From contig MARA01000023.1 in assembly GCA_001792895.1 (NCBI GenBank), positions 1-64,000 of the forward strand: DNA of 64,000 bases, written 5' to 3'. Every line of letters begins with the position of its first letter. The stretch's first letter is position 1. Shown here in pieces: positions 33,392-45,030 of this stretch. A program made the translations under genes and the position numbers. The stretch is from Lentinus brumalis. Lineage: Eukaryota; Basidiomycota; Agaricomycetes; Polyporales; Polyporaceae. Under the pieces are notes generated by a model that searched no databases, was not told where the DNA came from, and saw nothing but the letters and a program-made list of their open reading frames with translations.

Positions 33392-34134
33392 TGTGATCTC
33401 CGTAGCAAAGAGCAACAATCCAGAGGGGAGCACCGAGCCGCGCGCGACGAAGTGCGTTATGTCACGCGTCTGAGATCACGCTGGGCTGAGCCAAGCGCCC
33501 ATGCTGGTTCGAATTGTGTGCTAGAAACTATGGGCCTTGTAAGTCCACAAACCGGTATTAGAGCAAGCCAATAGCCTCTCCTTGATGCCAAAATATGTTT
33601 TGAAAGCCGTTGGTTCGGCTGTGAGGCATGAGCCGCTCCGAGTCGCAGGGCGTGACAGCCTGGGCGCCTGACGACAGTCCTCTGCGCCCCGCGAAGGTCA
33701 CCGGTTGTTTCATGCTCTGCTGTCCTTCCTGCCGTCTATACTACTCGCGTCGCTGCCAGGTCTGACCTCCTCTCTCTCGCGTTACATCTAACAGCTCTAC
33801 TAACTCGAACTACTGCCGGGACGCGCACAGGAGGAGGTACTGGAGAGCTAAGGATTGCGGTCGCGACCGCGGCAGGGCATGGAGTGCACTGGAGACGGCT
33901 TGAGGCTAAGTCTGGGAGACGTGGACAAAGGTAAGTACTAAACATACTGGCAGGACATATTGTGTTCCCCCGCGCAACCCATAGCCTATCCCTCCACACG
34001 CACGAGAGCCCATCCGCAGTGACGCAAGCACACTGCGGTAATCCGTCCTACCAACCTCGCTGGGAGCACCCTCGTGCGGCTTCCTGTCCACATGTCCTCA
34101 TGCTTCCCTTCGCTGGCGACGTGCATCGTCCGTC
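33392..34134. other. Gap without recognisable gene
   Basis: Upstream of the AT-hook gene, so its promoter must lie at the left edge. Otherwise I see no coding region, RNA gene or repeat. Confidence 0.35.
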
Positions 34135-34792
34135 ATGCGCTTATCGGCGCCCAAGGTCTCCCGACAGAAGCCACGTTACGCGTACTCGATGCGGTCGGAG
34201 GAGGGAGAACAGATGGTCGCTGAGATGCGGTCGGAGGAGGGAAAACAGATGTGGACGTTCCCCGAAATCAAGACCCTCGCCTCGCTGATCGATGTGGTGA
34301 GTGTTCGGTTGCTCTCACCAATTCCCTTTCTCCGCTGAGCCGTGGACAGAGGTGGACAGGTCACGGTGTGCATTCACATTGCCTCGCCGCAGCACACAGG
34401 CGTGAACTACCTCCAGGCTACATGGTCTTCATGCCAAACAAGTGTCCCACACTCTTCCAGCCATTGCCGCGCCCGACGTCTGAGCTCACGGCGTACACAG
34501 AGCAGGACGTGATCAGCGCGTTGCCGTTCCACAATCAGCGGGACTGGCTGTTCGCGGCGCAGCTGCGGTACCTGCTCACGCCCGAGGTCGCGCAGGAGAG
34601 CAGCCTGCTCGAGTTCACGCGAAAGGGAGCTGAGAACGATGACGGCCTCATTGCCGCCGCCGGGAAGCCGATCAAAAAGTCTCTTGCTGGAGCTGGCTGA
34701 GGTGGTCAAGACGCACTCAAGGGAGATGAGCGACCACGAGCTGACGGAGTATATGGTCATGGACCCACGGATTACCATTGCGTCTAGGTACG
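34135..34792 (+). pseudogene. Broken unknown gene with 27-bp internal duplication
   Basis: A first exon MRLSAPKVSRQKPRYAYSM includes the duplicated peptide MRSEEGEQM / MRSEEGKQM and ends IKTLASLIDV at a gtgagt donor (near 34297). The next exon, after a cgccgcag acceptor near 34392, reads PGYMVFMPNKCPTLF, YTEQDVISALPFHNQRDWL and LLTPEVAQESSLLEFTRKG. At an A5 run (34674-34678) the frame breaks: one base less would continue as SLLLELAEVVKTHSREMSDH. The piece then fades near 34790. No domain is recognised. It may be a decayed copy or a gene with a sequence error; its downstream half is not visible in 34.8-35.4 kb. Confidence 0.4.
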
Positions 34793-37700
34793 CGCAAGTA
34801 TGCTACGACACGCCCTCCGCCGCCCGCGACCGCTGCTCCCACCCTCGCCCCGGCCGTCCTTCTCCCCGCCTCATCCGCGCTCCAAACGTCGCTCCACGCA
34901 CTCTGGCGGCCGTGCGCGCTCTCGCCGGCCGCAATTGCCCCACTCGCGGCGCTGGCGGGGCTGGAGACCGGCGGCATGCGCGCAGAACGTGCTATCTGTT
35001 TGCTGGCCAAAGAAGGACATCAGTATCTGCGGAAAGCGTCGCGGAGAACTCTCACAAACCCTCGCCCATGGCAGCTGGCTCCAGCTCATTCCGATCGCGT
35101 CTTACACCCAAGACGTACCCCCGCGCAACCTCCTTCAGCACAGACCACCAGCTGCACACCCAACCGGGGACGCGCGCAATGAGCCGGATGTGCCCCCGGT
35201 CGGCGCACCCTCATTCTTTGCAAACTTCGTCGTCTCAACGGCGCCCATCGTCACCGTCCGGTAATTCCCGGGCTCGTCGCGCACAGGCGTATTGTCGCCT
35301 ATGCTGTGGCTTCCTAGCACGACTCGCAGCGCGACGGTTCTGCGTCTCGCTCGTACGTCCGTCCTCCCATCCCGCATTCGTCGAGATCTACGGTCATCGT
35401 GACCTGTAGCCTATTACATCTGACGCCGTGTCGATGTCGTACGCGCAGCCGCTGGGCTCAGGGAGCTAGGCATGGCTATGCACGGCCCTCGGAGAGGTGA
35501 GGCCGTAGAGCCGTGTTCGAGTCCGCAGCGGTCAAGCGTGTGGTGGAGAGGAAGCACGCCGGTCCGGGAAGGGAGCGGCCAGACGTGCTCGATAGCAATA
35601 GCTCGATCGCGGACGAGCGAAGGTTGGAGCCGAGGTTGGTGTGGGTGAGCACGAGGCTTCGGGAGGGCCCTAGGATGGCTTGTAGGGCGGATTGAGGTGC
35701 GACGATGGCGGAGAGAGCGGTAGCGAGGACTTTTCGGTTTTCACTACTCAGTGGACACTGGCTTGATTATTTATTGGCAGAACTGTTTTCGCATGAACGG
35801 ACTGTACAAGAAGGTAATTCGTGCGTAGATGGCCTCGCCCAGCAGCTGGAGGCCACTCGATGATCGAATGTACCTCGCGTCAGGGTCACAGGCTGAAGGC
35901 GTAGGTCAGAGAAGGTCGGAGTCGAGTAGACGTGCCTCGATGCCCTCGGCGTCGCTTGGAATGTTTGTTGCCTCTCGGTCTCCTGTTAGGGGCATCTTGT
36001 ACAGGCTATGTTCTTGTACGAGTTGCGAGATGCTAGCCAATGAAGCAATTGTCAGTCATCTTTGCGGTCTGCACGGTGTGACGTGTTCGTGCGCACACGT
36101 TACTCACCTCGAGTGAACTCTTTCGCCGTGGTGGCAGCAGCGGTATCATGGTTGTGTCTTCCTGCCTTGGGCGCGCACCGCATGTGGCGGCAGTCTTGTA
36201 AATCGTGTTGCAACTCCCGCCGCGTAGGCCCAGAGACCGCGGTAGGCTGCGCGACTTGCATTCAAGTTGCTGGCAGTTGCAAGCTCTACGGATCGAGCCG
36301 GAGGAGCACCGATCCTTGTTTGTGCGACCGCGCCCATTGGTGTCATGCGGAGTGCTGAGAGTGTCCATGCCCGGGCGGATAGAACGTCGGTTCTTCCGGA
36401 GGTCGTTGACGAGGTGAGTGGGGATTAAGGAGCCATGAAGAGCTACTACTGCGAGCACTACTTACTGTCTGCAGAGGACTCGCTCATCAGAGGGAGGCTA
36501 TCACATCAGTCTCACAGATAATAGGGCTCGGTGGGGTTTACTGAGGAGGTATAGGAGTGAGACATCCTGCGTTGAGTTGAGCGCAATAAGAGGGAGAAAG
36601 ATGGGCGTGGAAGGGACACGAGGCAGCTGCTCACTGGTTCCCAAGGGCAGCGAGCGTTTCTGAGACAGCATTAGGACTGTCGAACTGTCGAACTTCGTGT
36701 CAGCGATATTTCTGGAGCTTTACGCGGCTGTAGTAGCCAGGGAGGTAGACGAGGGTCAATTACACCAGAGTACGAATCTGAGTACGTACAGGGTAGTTGA
36801 GTAGTAGATCATACCCTGGAGCGGCGATGTCTTCTTAGTCGCCACCTGGATCCTACTGCATAGCTTCTAGCCTCAACAAAAGGTAGGGGATATCGTGGTC
36901 TCCGGCTAGCTGCGCGTGTAGCAGAGGGAAAGACGTCCTAAGCGGCGCGTCGGTCACACCTGCGCAGCCGCCCACGCGTCTCGCTCTCGTCCAGATATGA
37001 CCAGTCTCTTCTGGCTTTCCAACGTGCACTCTTGGGGACGGCTACACTACATGGAGTACAGAGATTACGCTCCGCTGTCGGCAGCCATATATGCACTCGA
37101 CTTCTCTGACGTTGGCAATCAGAGCTCCTCAAGAGGTCCGTCCGTCTGCATCTCCCTAGGCACTACTCGTCGGTTTGATCATCCTAGCCCTGTCTCAGCT
37201 TGCTGAATTACTCGTGCACCTGTTGACGTCTGTACTATGTAAATACAGCCGGCACCCCGCACTACCGCCGCACACACCCCGAATGGCGCCTGGATAATCA
37301 CCTGGGCTCCTCCCACCGCCTGAGCAACGCTGAACGTGTCTGCAGCTCCAATTCAGACCGAACCCGAGCAAGGCCAAGACGCTGTCCGTGCCACGAGCAT
37401 CATGGAGCTTCCCTCGCGGAAACTTCTTGCCGGACAGGCATGCACGCTACACGTGAGTATCGGAGTATGACGTCGAAAGAGCGTCCCCGTGCCTTCTCAG
37501 CCTGACCGGCGTGTACTGACCAGGCGACAGAGAACCGATTCTCAAGACCCTAGACACTCCTGCCGTCCCGCCCCGTAGCCTCGGCCACCCGCACATGACG
37601 TCGAGCTTCCCGAACCACTGCATGCGCCGTGCGCACGCGACTCGACGTATCTGTAGGGATCCTCTACTCAGGTTCATGGTCTCGGACATCCACGAACCTC

Positions 37701-38602
37701 GCCGAACTCTGCTGTGAGTGCGAGTGCAGAAGTGGGTAGCGCAGGGTTTGCGTCTTGCGCTAGCGCAGTAACTCGACGGCTCGGCGAGCGGGGAGGCTGA
37801 CATGTGCAGACTCAGGCCCCGTGCAGTCCAGATGTGAATGGCAAGACGACGGTGACGTCTGAGTGCCTGGAAGATTGGCCCTGCGGACTCGGGAGGACAA
37901 TCGCCGGCTGTGTTCGGTCGGGAAGATAGAATATCCCAGTCACATCCCCGCGCAACCTCGTACATTGTACCTGGCGCGTTCGAGAACCTCAGCTACGATA
38001 TCACACTCGCCAGACTGTGGGCGCAGTGTCTTGTAGTTGTCCAGGTCTTCCAGGATGCACCGGCGCAGTCGAGGACAGGACTCCTCTCGACGCTCGAGCC
38101 TGGTTATCAAGCTCACTGCCGTCATATCAGACTCCCGAGCAGCCCCGCTCTGAGCTGCTGTTCGGAAACAAGCCGACGAGGCTCAACCCGGCGTTCACAA
38201 TAAAAAGGGTTCTCGGACGGGTTTCGCGTGCTTGCTCGTCGGAGGCCGATGCGTGCAACGCAACACTTTGATGGTGAGTGCCAACATTCATCTGTAGTTG
38301 TGCTTCCGTTGTATGTACTTGTATGGCATATGGGATGTACACACGAGATCTGTCGAAGACGACTTGGAATGCCCATATCGCCTTGGCATGTCGTGCTTTG
38401 AGGAGAGGAGTATGAGGTCTTGCGTGTCTGTCCCTGGGACTCGGGCAGCTGGGGACGGCAACACTCGAGTTGCGAGCAGCCTGCCTCGCGTGCGATTATT
38501 CCCAGCAGGGGCAGTCGCTGTTCAGTACCAGTCTCCGCCGTGCATGGGGCCTTGATGAATTTGAATTACATATTTTCACTCCTTGATAATCATTTCGAAT
38601 GA
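34793..38602. other. Long gene-poor stretch
   Basis: About 3.8 kb with GC-rich segments (34.8-35.4 kb) and more balanced ones (36.4-37 kb). Open frames are short, overlapping and without consistent splice signals. I see no gene, tRNA or repeat I can support. Confidence 0.35.
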
Positions 38603-38689
38603 TATATATTGCATTTTATATCAGACAATAATGCAATAAATAGGCGCACACTGGCAACATCATCCTGGGCCAAAACCTTGCGCTGCACC

Positions 38690-38890
38690 ATCATCAAACA
38701 ACCTGTGTCAACCTGTGTCAGTAAGAAAGTAGTAACCACCTGTGCAACCTTGCAACCTGTGCATTCTTTTGGTGGAGGCCTGTGCACTTGGTGGTAACTA
38801 ACCTGTGTCATGTTATCACTAACCTGTGTCATGTTATCATTGAACGACCCACCTGTGTCACATTACAGCCACCTGCGTCACTTCATGTGG
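38690..38890. repeat. Cluster of ACCTGTGTCA decamers
   Basis: ACCTGTGTCA or one-base variants occur about eight times in 200 bp, including a tandem pair of CTAACCTGTGTCATGTTATC (near 38802-38840). The cluster ends just before the truncated LINE and is markedly more AT-rich than the rest. It looks like the end of another, unidentified repeat. Confidence 0.6.
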
Positions 38891-38926
38891 GAAGTAATTT
38901 TTCCCCAAAATACCAGCCACACGCGT

Positions 38927-40626
38927 ATGAAGCCCCTCCGCCTGGCGCACAACGCCGCTGCCCGCTGGATCACAGGCGCGTTCCGCACGTCCCCTCAGGT
39001 GCCCTCCAAGTGTTCGGCGGCCTCATGCCGATCGGCGAACACATCCTTAAGCTGTGTCGCCGATACTTCGCTCGCATCCCCACCCTCCCACAGTCACACC
39101 CCGTGGCGGCCCTCTACCTCTCCGTCCGCACGTCTGCCTCAGTCAACAGCGTGCCGATCCTGCCCCGCTTCCCCGTCCGTCTGACTGGCCCGTCCGCCTC
39201 TCTCCCGGCTGCCCGCGCCACCGCGGACATCAACTCAGTCACCGAGCAGTTCGACCTCTATGCGCCGGTCTGCCGCCCGGGACAGCGTCTGGTTGACCGT
39301 CTCGACTTCGACGACCGTGTCCTCTTCCACCTGGACGCACCCAAGAAGAGCTCCGACGAGCTCGACTCTTGGGTGACGAACTCACTACAGCCCCGCATCG
39401 ATGCAGCCATGGCCGACGCCGACGCCCTCACCTGCTTCACGGACGGCAGCGTGGACCGCCTGCACCGCCAATCTGCGGCCGGCGTGCACATCTACCGAGA
39501 CGGCCGCATGCGCCACCGCCACATCCGTCCGCAGGGCGACTGTCACAGCTACGATGCTGAGATGGTCGCCCTCGGCTTCACAATCTCCATCTCCGTCCGC
39601 CACTGCGCCGGCACTATCCACATCTTCGGCGACAGCAAGTCGGCGCTCGAGACCATCTTCGACACGTCCGTCCACGGCCAGCAGTCTGTCTCCGTGCGCG
39701 CGTGCACCCTCCTACACGAGTGGCTCGATGCGTGCCCGGCACACCGCATCGAGCTGCACTGGATACCCTCGCACACCGGCATCCGCCAGAACGAGCTCAT
39801 CGACACCGGTGTCAAGGAAGCCGCCGCCGACGACGCGACCGGCTCCCGCTCCTTCCTCTCCCTGCGTTCCGCGGCCAAGGCGGACGCGCTCGCTGCATGG
39901 CGCCTCGCTGCGTGCGTTGCTACTCCCCCGACCCACTCCCACCCGTCTGACGCGGCCTGCGCGAGCCCCTGCCCGTACCTCGCCTTCAAGCGCAAGCGCG
40001 ACACGTACTGGGGACGGGCATGGCCCGACTCAGCCGGCCTCCGTACCGTCACACACACGGGCAAGTACCCGCTCACGTTCTTCGACGGCAACGCCCTCGC
40101 CGCCCGCGCCATCCGCTTCCTCACGGGGCATGCCCCGACGGGCGAATACCGCGAGCGGTTCCACCCCGACTCGCCCTCCCACTGCCACTGCTGGGTCGGC
40201 GGCCTGCACACACGCCTCCATGTGGTCGACCAGTGCAGCTGGTTCGACCTCACCTCCCCCGACCGGATACCGTTCCGGCTGTTCACGGAGTCCCTGGACC
40301 CCTTCCCACTCATCGCGGACTGGCTGTGCAAGTTCCCAGGAGCATTCACCTTCGCGTTCGGCCACTCACCCGAGTACGACCCACGCTGCGTCACCTGCAA
40401 CCCCGCTGCCTGGCTCGTCGCCTCCGCGGACCGATATGATTACGAACTACAATACGAAATGGTGCGCGAACGCCGCCATTTCACTCACACCGGTGCCTAG
40501 TGCCCCCGTCTAAGAGGACGGCCATCGCCTCATCTCGCCAACGGCGCGAGGCCCGTACTACTGAAGCTTGGGATACTTCGCGTACCATTGCATGTATATG
40601 TATTTCGTGCGCGTCGCAATAGATGA

Positions 40627-40665
<39 letters not shown>
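38927..40665 (+). mobile_element. 5'-truncated Tad1-like LINE with poly(A) tail
   Basis: The element begins in the extreme C-terminus of reverse transcriptase (KPLRLAHNAAARWITGAFRT), continues through an RNase H domain and a C-terminal region, has a short 3' untranslated region (40501-40627) and ends in 38 consecutive A (40628-40665). Five-prime truncation plus a long A tail is the signature of target-primed insertion. I found no target-site duplication; the left flank is the ACCTGTGTCA cluster. The pure A run suggests a recent insertion, although a one-base break near 38993 already interrupts the frame. Confidence 0.88.
38932..40500 (+). pseudogene. LINE ORF2 remnant: RT tail, RNase H and C-terminal domain
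   Basis: After the reverse-transcriptase tail (ITGAFRTSP) the frame shifts near 38993, where CCCCTCA would read SGALQVFGG with one more base. Downstream is an uninterrupted 500-codon stretch. RNase H catalytic residues are visible: D in CFTDGSVD (about 39436), E in SYDAEMVAL, D in IFGDSKSALE and H/D in WIPSHTGIRQNELID. The C-terminal part has HCHCWVGGLHTRLHVVDQC, a Cys/His-rich pattern common in fungal LINEs after RNase H. With no finger, palm or endonuclease domain it cannot mobilise itself. Stop at 40498-40500. Confidence 0.88.
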
Positions 40666-40666
<1 letters not shown>

Positions 40667-40979
40667 AGGCCGACCGGTCACTCGTCTTCACGGGTGCCGA
40701 GTACGTCGTGTTGCGCGCTTCAAAGTGTTTGAGTTGGATACTATATGTGGATTCGCAAGGAAGACTCTCAAGACTCAGACTTTATGGGAGTGTTCTTTGC
40801 CTCAGCTTCCATGTTGGTGGGACTGAGGAACCCTCCGCGAACTTGAACGGTTTCCATTTTGTGCATAGACGCCAAATGGAGGCGATGACCTCATCGGACA
40901 GCCACAGCGAACTTCCTGAATCGAACGCAACCTTCATAGATCGTTCTAACACTCACTATACCCCACAGCTAGTCTCAAG
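40666..40979 (+). promoter_or_regulatory. PTEN upstream region, shortened by the LINE
   Basis: Only 314 bp separate the LINE poly(A) from the PTEN start codon, so the insertion lies inside or at the edge of the promoter. No obvious TATA box is seen; a CT-rich stretch precedes the ATG. Confidence 0.4.
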
Positions 40980-43350
40980 ATGACAGACTACGTGCGCCGC
41001 CTCGTCTCCGGAAAGAAAGCGCGCCACAAGGATAACGACCTCGACCTCGACCTAGGTCAGTGAGCTCGACCGACGACGTGTGCGGCAGCACGGCGTTGGA
41101 GCAAGTTGTGGCGCAGACATAAGTACTGACCTCTTGGCATAGATCTTGCATACATCACAGACCGGGTTATAGTCATGGGATACCCCGCGAGCGGCCTTGA
41201 GGGCCTCTACCGCAATCGCAGAGAAGACGCGAAGAAGTTCCTGGATCACCATCATGGCAAGAACTATTGGGTCTTCAACTTTTGCCCTATCAAGGAAAAC
41301 TCGTATCCAGCGGACGTCTTCGACGGCAGAGTCAGCAGATACCCCTTCCCAGACCATCAGTAAGTGTCCAACTGTCCAATACACTTGCGTTCGTGACTTG
41401 ACGACGGAGATGTGGACGCCATGGCTCCTTCGAGTTCAGACAGACGGCGCACATCATGATGAGCCATGATATATATCTGGCTCGAGCCTGCATTATATCC
41501 CAATCTCATCTCCGAGTAGTGCAAACATCTATATGACGGACAGACCGTGATGAACGAACACTGACATGACATCCTTCCAGTGCACCTCCCCTCGCGATCC
41601 TCCCACTGATAGCGCGAGAGATCCGTTTGTGGCTTGATGGCTCACCAGAACGTGTGGCCGTTCTTCATTGTAAAGGCAAGCACAATTCCGGTACATAGAT
41701 TCGAGCTATGCTGAGAACCTCCGCAGCTGGCAAGGGAAGATCCGGCACGATGGCCTGCGCCTACCTCCTCACGCTCGACGTCGCCCCGACAGCTCCCCAG
41801 CGTGGCCGTAGCTCTATAGAGAAGGAGAAGGCAAGGAGCCTGGCGGAGCAGGTCATGAACGCGATGCCTGTCGACGAGGCGGCAGCGGAGGCCGTCGGGG
41901 CGACCGAGCAGTCGGGCCAGGATCTCGTCAAGCTCGAGCTTGCGGACGCCAACGGGAAGGGCGGTGACGGCGATGACCCCTCTGCTACCACAGAGGCGAC
42001 TGAGAAGCAGGATACCACCAACAGCCTCAGCCATGTGCTCGAACTTCACACGTCCCGCAGGATGAAGCGTCCGTCGTCGCCCTCGGAGAACCTCAAGCAG
42101 GGCGTCAGCATTCCCAGCCAGCGGCGCTGGCTGTACTACTGGTCGCTGATCCTCGCGCACCAGGCCCCGCCCGACTTCTGGTCCGTCGACCCGAAGGTGC
42201 TGGCGCGGCCGTCGCCGAAAGTGCGGCTCACGCAGATCCAGGTGCGCATGAAAGAGCTCTCCGGGCTGAAGGGGAACCTCGTGCGCGCGGCGAATGCGTT
42301 GCTGGACAGCGCGGGCAAGAAGACGATCAATACCAAGTCTGCGCGGGGCGCAAGCCAGGTGTGGGCGTCGCTGGCGCGGTACGACGACGACTTTGTGCAG
42401 ACGCTAGAGCGTTGGGAGCGGCATACCCGCGACGAGAGCGGGGCGATGGGCGTGCGGCAAAAGGGTGCTGATAAGATGGAGGGCGAGGACATTGCAGACC
42501 TGTTCAAGGACGGACGGTGGGACGGCAAGAAGATGGTAAGGAGCTTCGCTCGTATGGGGCCGTTGAAGGATGAGGATGTCCGCAAGGAGACGTCCGAGGA
42601 GGTGAGTTTCTAAAACATCAGCGAACCCTGGTCCCGCGGGCGACGAGCAGGCATGTGTTGATGTTGCAATTGGCAGTATGGCAAAGTAGAGACCCTGTTG
42701 CTACATCCCTTGACAGGCGACAAGTGGGAGAGCATCCGGGAGAATATCGAGGCCGACGGGAAGACACAGGGCGGCAACACCACTGCCAGCGGTACCCGGC
42801 CCAAGGATAACAGCATCGCAGAAGGGGAAGAGGCGTCCCTCTACGACGTCACGCAAACGCTCAAGGCTGATGGTGGCGTCGTACTCGACGCCCACCGAGA
42901 AGTCCGGGCGAAACTCTACTTCGGTCAGGTGAGTGCTGTAGCCGGCGGGACAGTGTGGTTCGCAGTTCGCTGACGAGAAACCGTGTCACCGTGTCCGTCT
43001 TCCGTGGGACTCTGCTGTGCGGTCGTTAGGTGTTTATGGGATGGTTCTGGTTCATCCCTACCTTCCACATGCACCATCCGAGAGGCCCGGGCAACGAGAG
43101 CGCCACGTTTGTCCTAACGCGGAAGGAGCTTGATTTCCCCGTCGGGATTGGGGCCAACATCATCGACGTTTCGGTGTCTATGGAGTGGTGCTCGGAGGCG
43201 GCGGACGTCGTGAGCCCGCCCGCGCGAGTGTCGAGTGTCGAAATTGCCGAGGGGAAGGGGGAGCCGGCGGGTTTCGCCAGCACTCTGCCGGCGGTAGCGA
43301 CAGGAGATACCAGAGGGCTCGCCGAGGCTAAGCAGGCGGCGGAAGACTAG
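40980..43350 (+). CDS. PTEN homologue: PTEN-type phosphoinositide 3-phosphatase, 611 aa
   Basis: Removes the 3-phosphate of PtdIns(3,4,5)P3 at membranes and so opposes PI3K signalling. Six exons close in phase: 40980-41055, 41143-41359, 41581-41675, 41727-42601, 42677-42928, 43030-43350. Near the start, VRRLVSGKKARHK matches the basic lipid-binding stretch; DLAYITDRVIVMGYPASGLE and YPFPDHH (WPD-like loop) follow. The catalytic loop HCKAGKGRSGT is identical to human PTEN except Ser for Thr. After it comes an acidic, low-complexity insert absent from animal PTEN, then a C2-like region (YFGQVFMGWFWFIPTF). The 51-nt intron 3 (41676-41726) starts with GCAAGC, so it is a GC-AG intron, and it splits the catalytic loop between K and A. 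The tail has no clear PDZ ligand. Confidence 0.92.
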
Positions 43351-45030
43351 TCTTCTGAGGGGACAGGCTTGCGCGCCGAGATGTTCGGACGGAACAGGGA
43401 GACAAAGGGACTTGTGTCAAGGAGGCTTGATCATGTTTTAGTAGACGCATGAACTGACGTTGAATGACCGTATGATGACATGTGTTCTGGGATATATGTA
43501 TGTGTGAGATGGCTGAGCGCTGAGTGTCTAGGATGCTGGCCTGTCTGCACAAATATCTCGCTAAACCACGTCGAGACACCCTTGCATGATCGACGACGAC
43601 AGTCATTCAGAGCCGTCCAAGGGTTCCTACGTGGTGCCGTATAGCGTTGCACATAGCGCCAAGCTAACGGAGCGCTGAGCTGCGGTCATTCGGAGACAAT
43701 ATGCTCGGAGTCAAAGCACCCTGAACTCCATAAGTGGTTTGGAACGCAGCATATCGTGCACGGAACCGTGTGGGTCTCGTACAGCGGTGCCGTAACAGAG
43801 CGACCGAGCGTCCGCGTCAAGCGCACGGATACGAAGCCAGTGTAAGTACGAGAACGCCTACCGAGCCTCCCGGACCCAATTTATCTCGTTAGAGCACGGT
43901 GAAGAGCTAGTATGAACGAGGCTGCGCACATTCGTTATGCAGTAACTGTGGAGAAGCTTCAGCCCGGTGATGACCTTCGAAGACTGGATGGAGGACCACC
44001 ATCACCATGACCTCTTGAGTCACGGCGGTGATGTTCAAGGTGGGAGTCTGAGATCCCAGAACGGCTTGCGTGGGACACTGTGATCAGACTGACTCACGCG
44101 GAGAAGCCTAGAGTTGGTCCTTTGAGGCAGATGGGCGTGAACTTCAGTAGCTACGACCTCTTCAAGCGTCACTACTGGTTGCTAGGTAGATGAGAGGAAA
44201 TCAGCCTGCCACTCTCGCAGAATGATTCGGAGTACTCAAGCTAGAGCAGAGAAGTCTTATCCGGGAGTATTGGTGGGGCACACCTCCGGTCTCCGACGGG
44301 GCACCTTTTGGCCACAGAAGGCTGAGATAGACTATAGTGACCGAGTCGGATGTCGGAAAATCCTTGTGGAGGGCGCATCAGCTTCTTCTTTTCTATCGAC
44401 CTTTCGACGCTGACCACCGGTCTGTTCTCCGAGCTGGCACGAGAGTTGCATCTGCACTTACCTCGTTAGAAATAAGTATCGCGACAAAAATTCCGACGTG
44501 TAGCCGAGTTGTAGGGGATGGCGACTATGGCCATACGCGTGCGATGTTAAACGTGTATCAGAACGAATGGGCACCACGGTCAATTTGTCGACATGGTGGT
44601 TTGGTGGTCACTATGGGCGCCACAGACAGCGTCGGCAGGCCCTGGACCCCTGACAACCCCTGATCCAGATTCGACGGCTGCTGGGAATATGATTGGCTCC
44701 CCGAGGAGATATGCCGGATGGTTTCCCCTGAAGGCATCCTTGCCGACCTTGCCGCGCTCCGGGGTCCTGAGGGGAACCGCGGCCGGTCCGCATGACCGCG
44801 GCGACGCGGGAAATCCTGGCGAGGTCTTTCGTCCATCGCAGACGCGACTTCCCATGCTAGAGCTTGGAACAAGGCCATGACCTCGTCACGAATAGCCCAG
44901 CCCATCCTTGTTCCTGCCTTGTCCTCTCTTTCACAGGAAAACTGGCCGGTATGTGGGAGGAGAGCTTGAGAGAGTTTGGGAGACATGCTGAGAGATGCCG
45001 GCGGTTTTGCAGCGCAGCGAACAATGGCAT
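43351..45030. other. Gap without recognisable gene
   Basis: Holds the PTEN 3' region and the promoter of the membrane-protein gene. A few donor and acceptor pairs occur in 44.3-45.0 kb and an upstream exon of the membrane protein may lie there, but no frame is convincing. Confidence 0.35.

Noticed and set aside
39401..40513. 370-codon frame overlapping the LINE
   Set aside because: It is the +1 shadow of the RNase H frame and is alanine/serine/threonine-rich noise.
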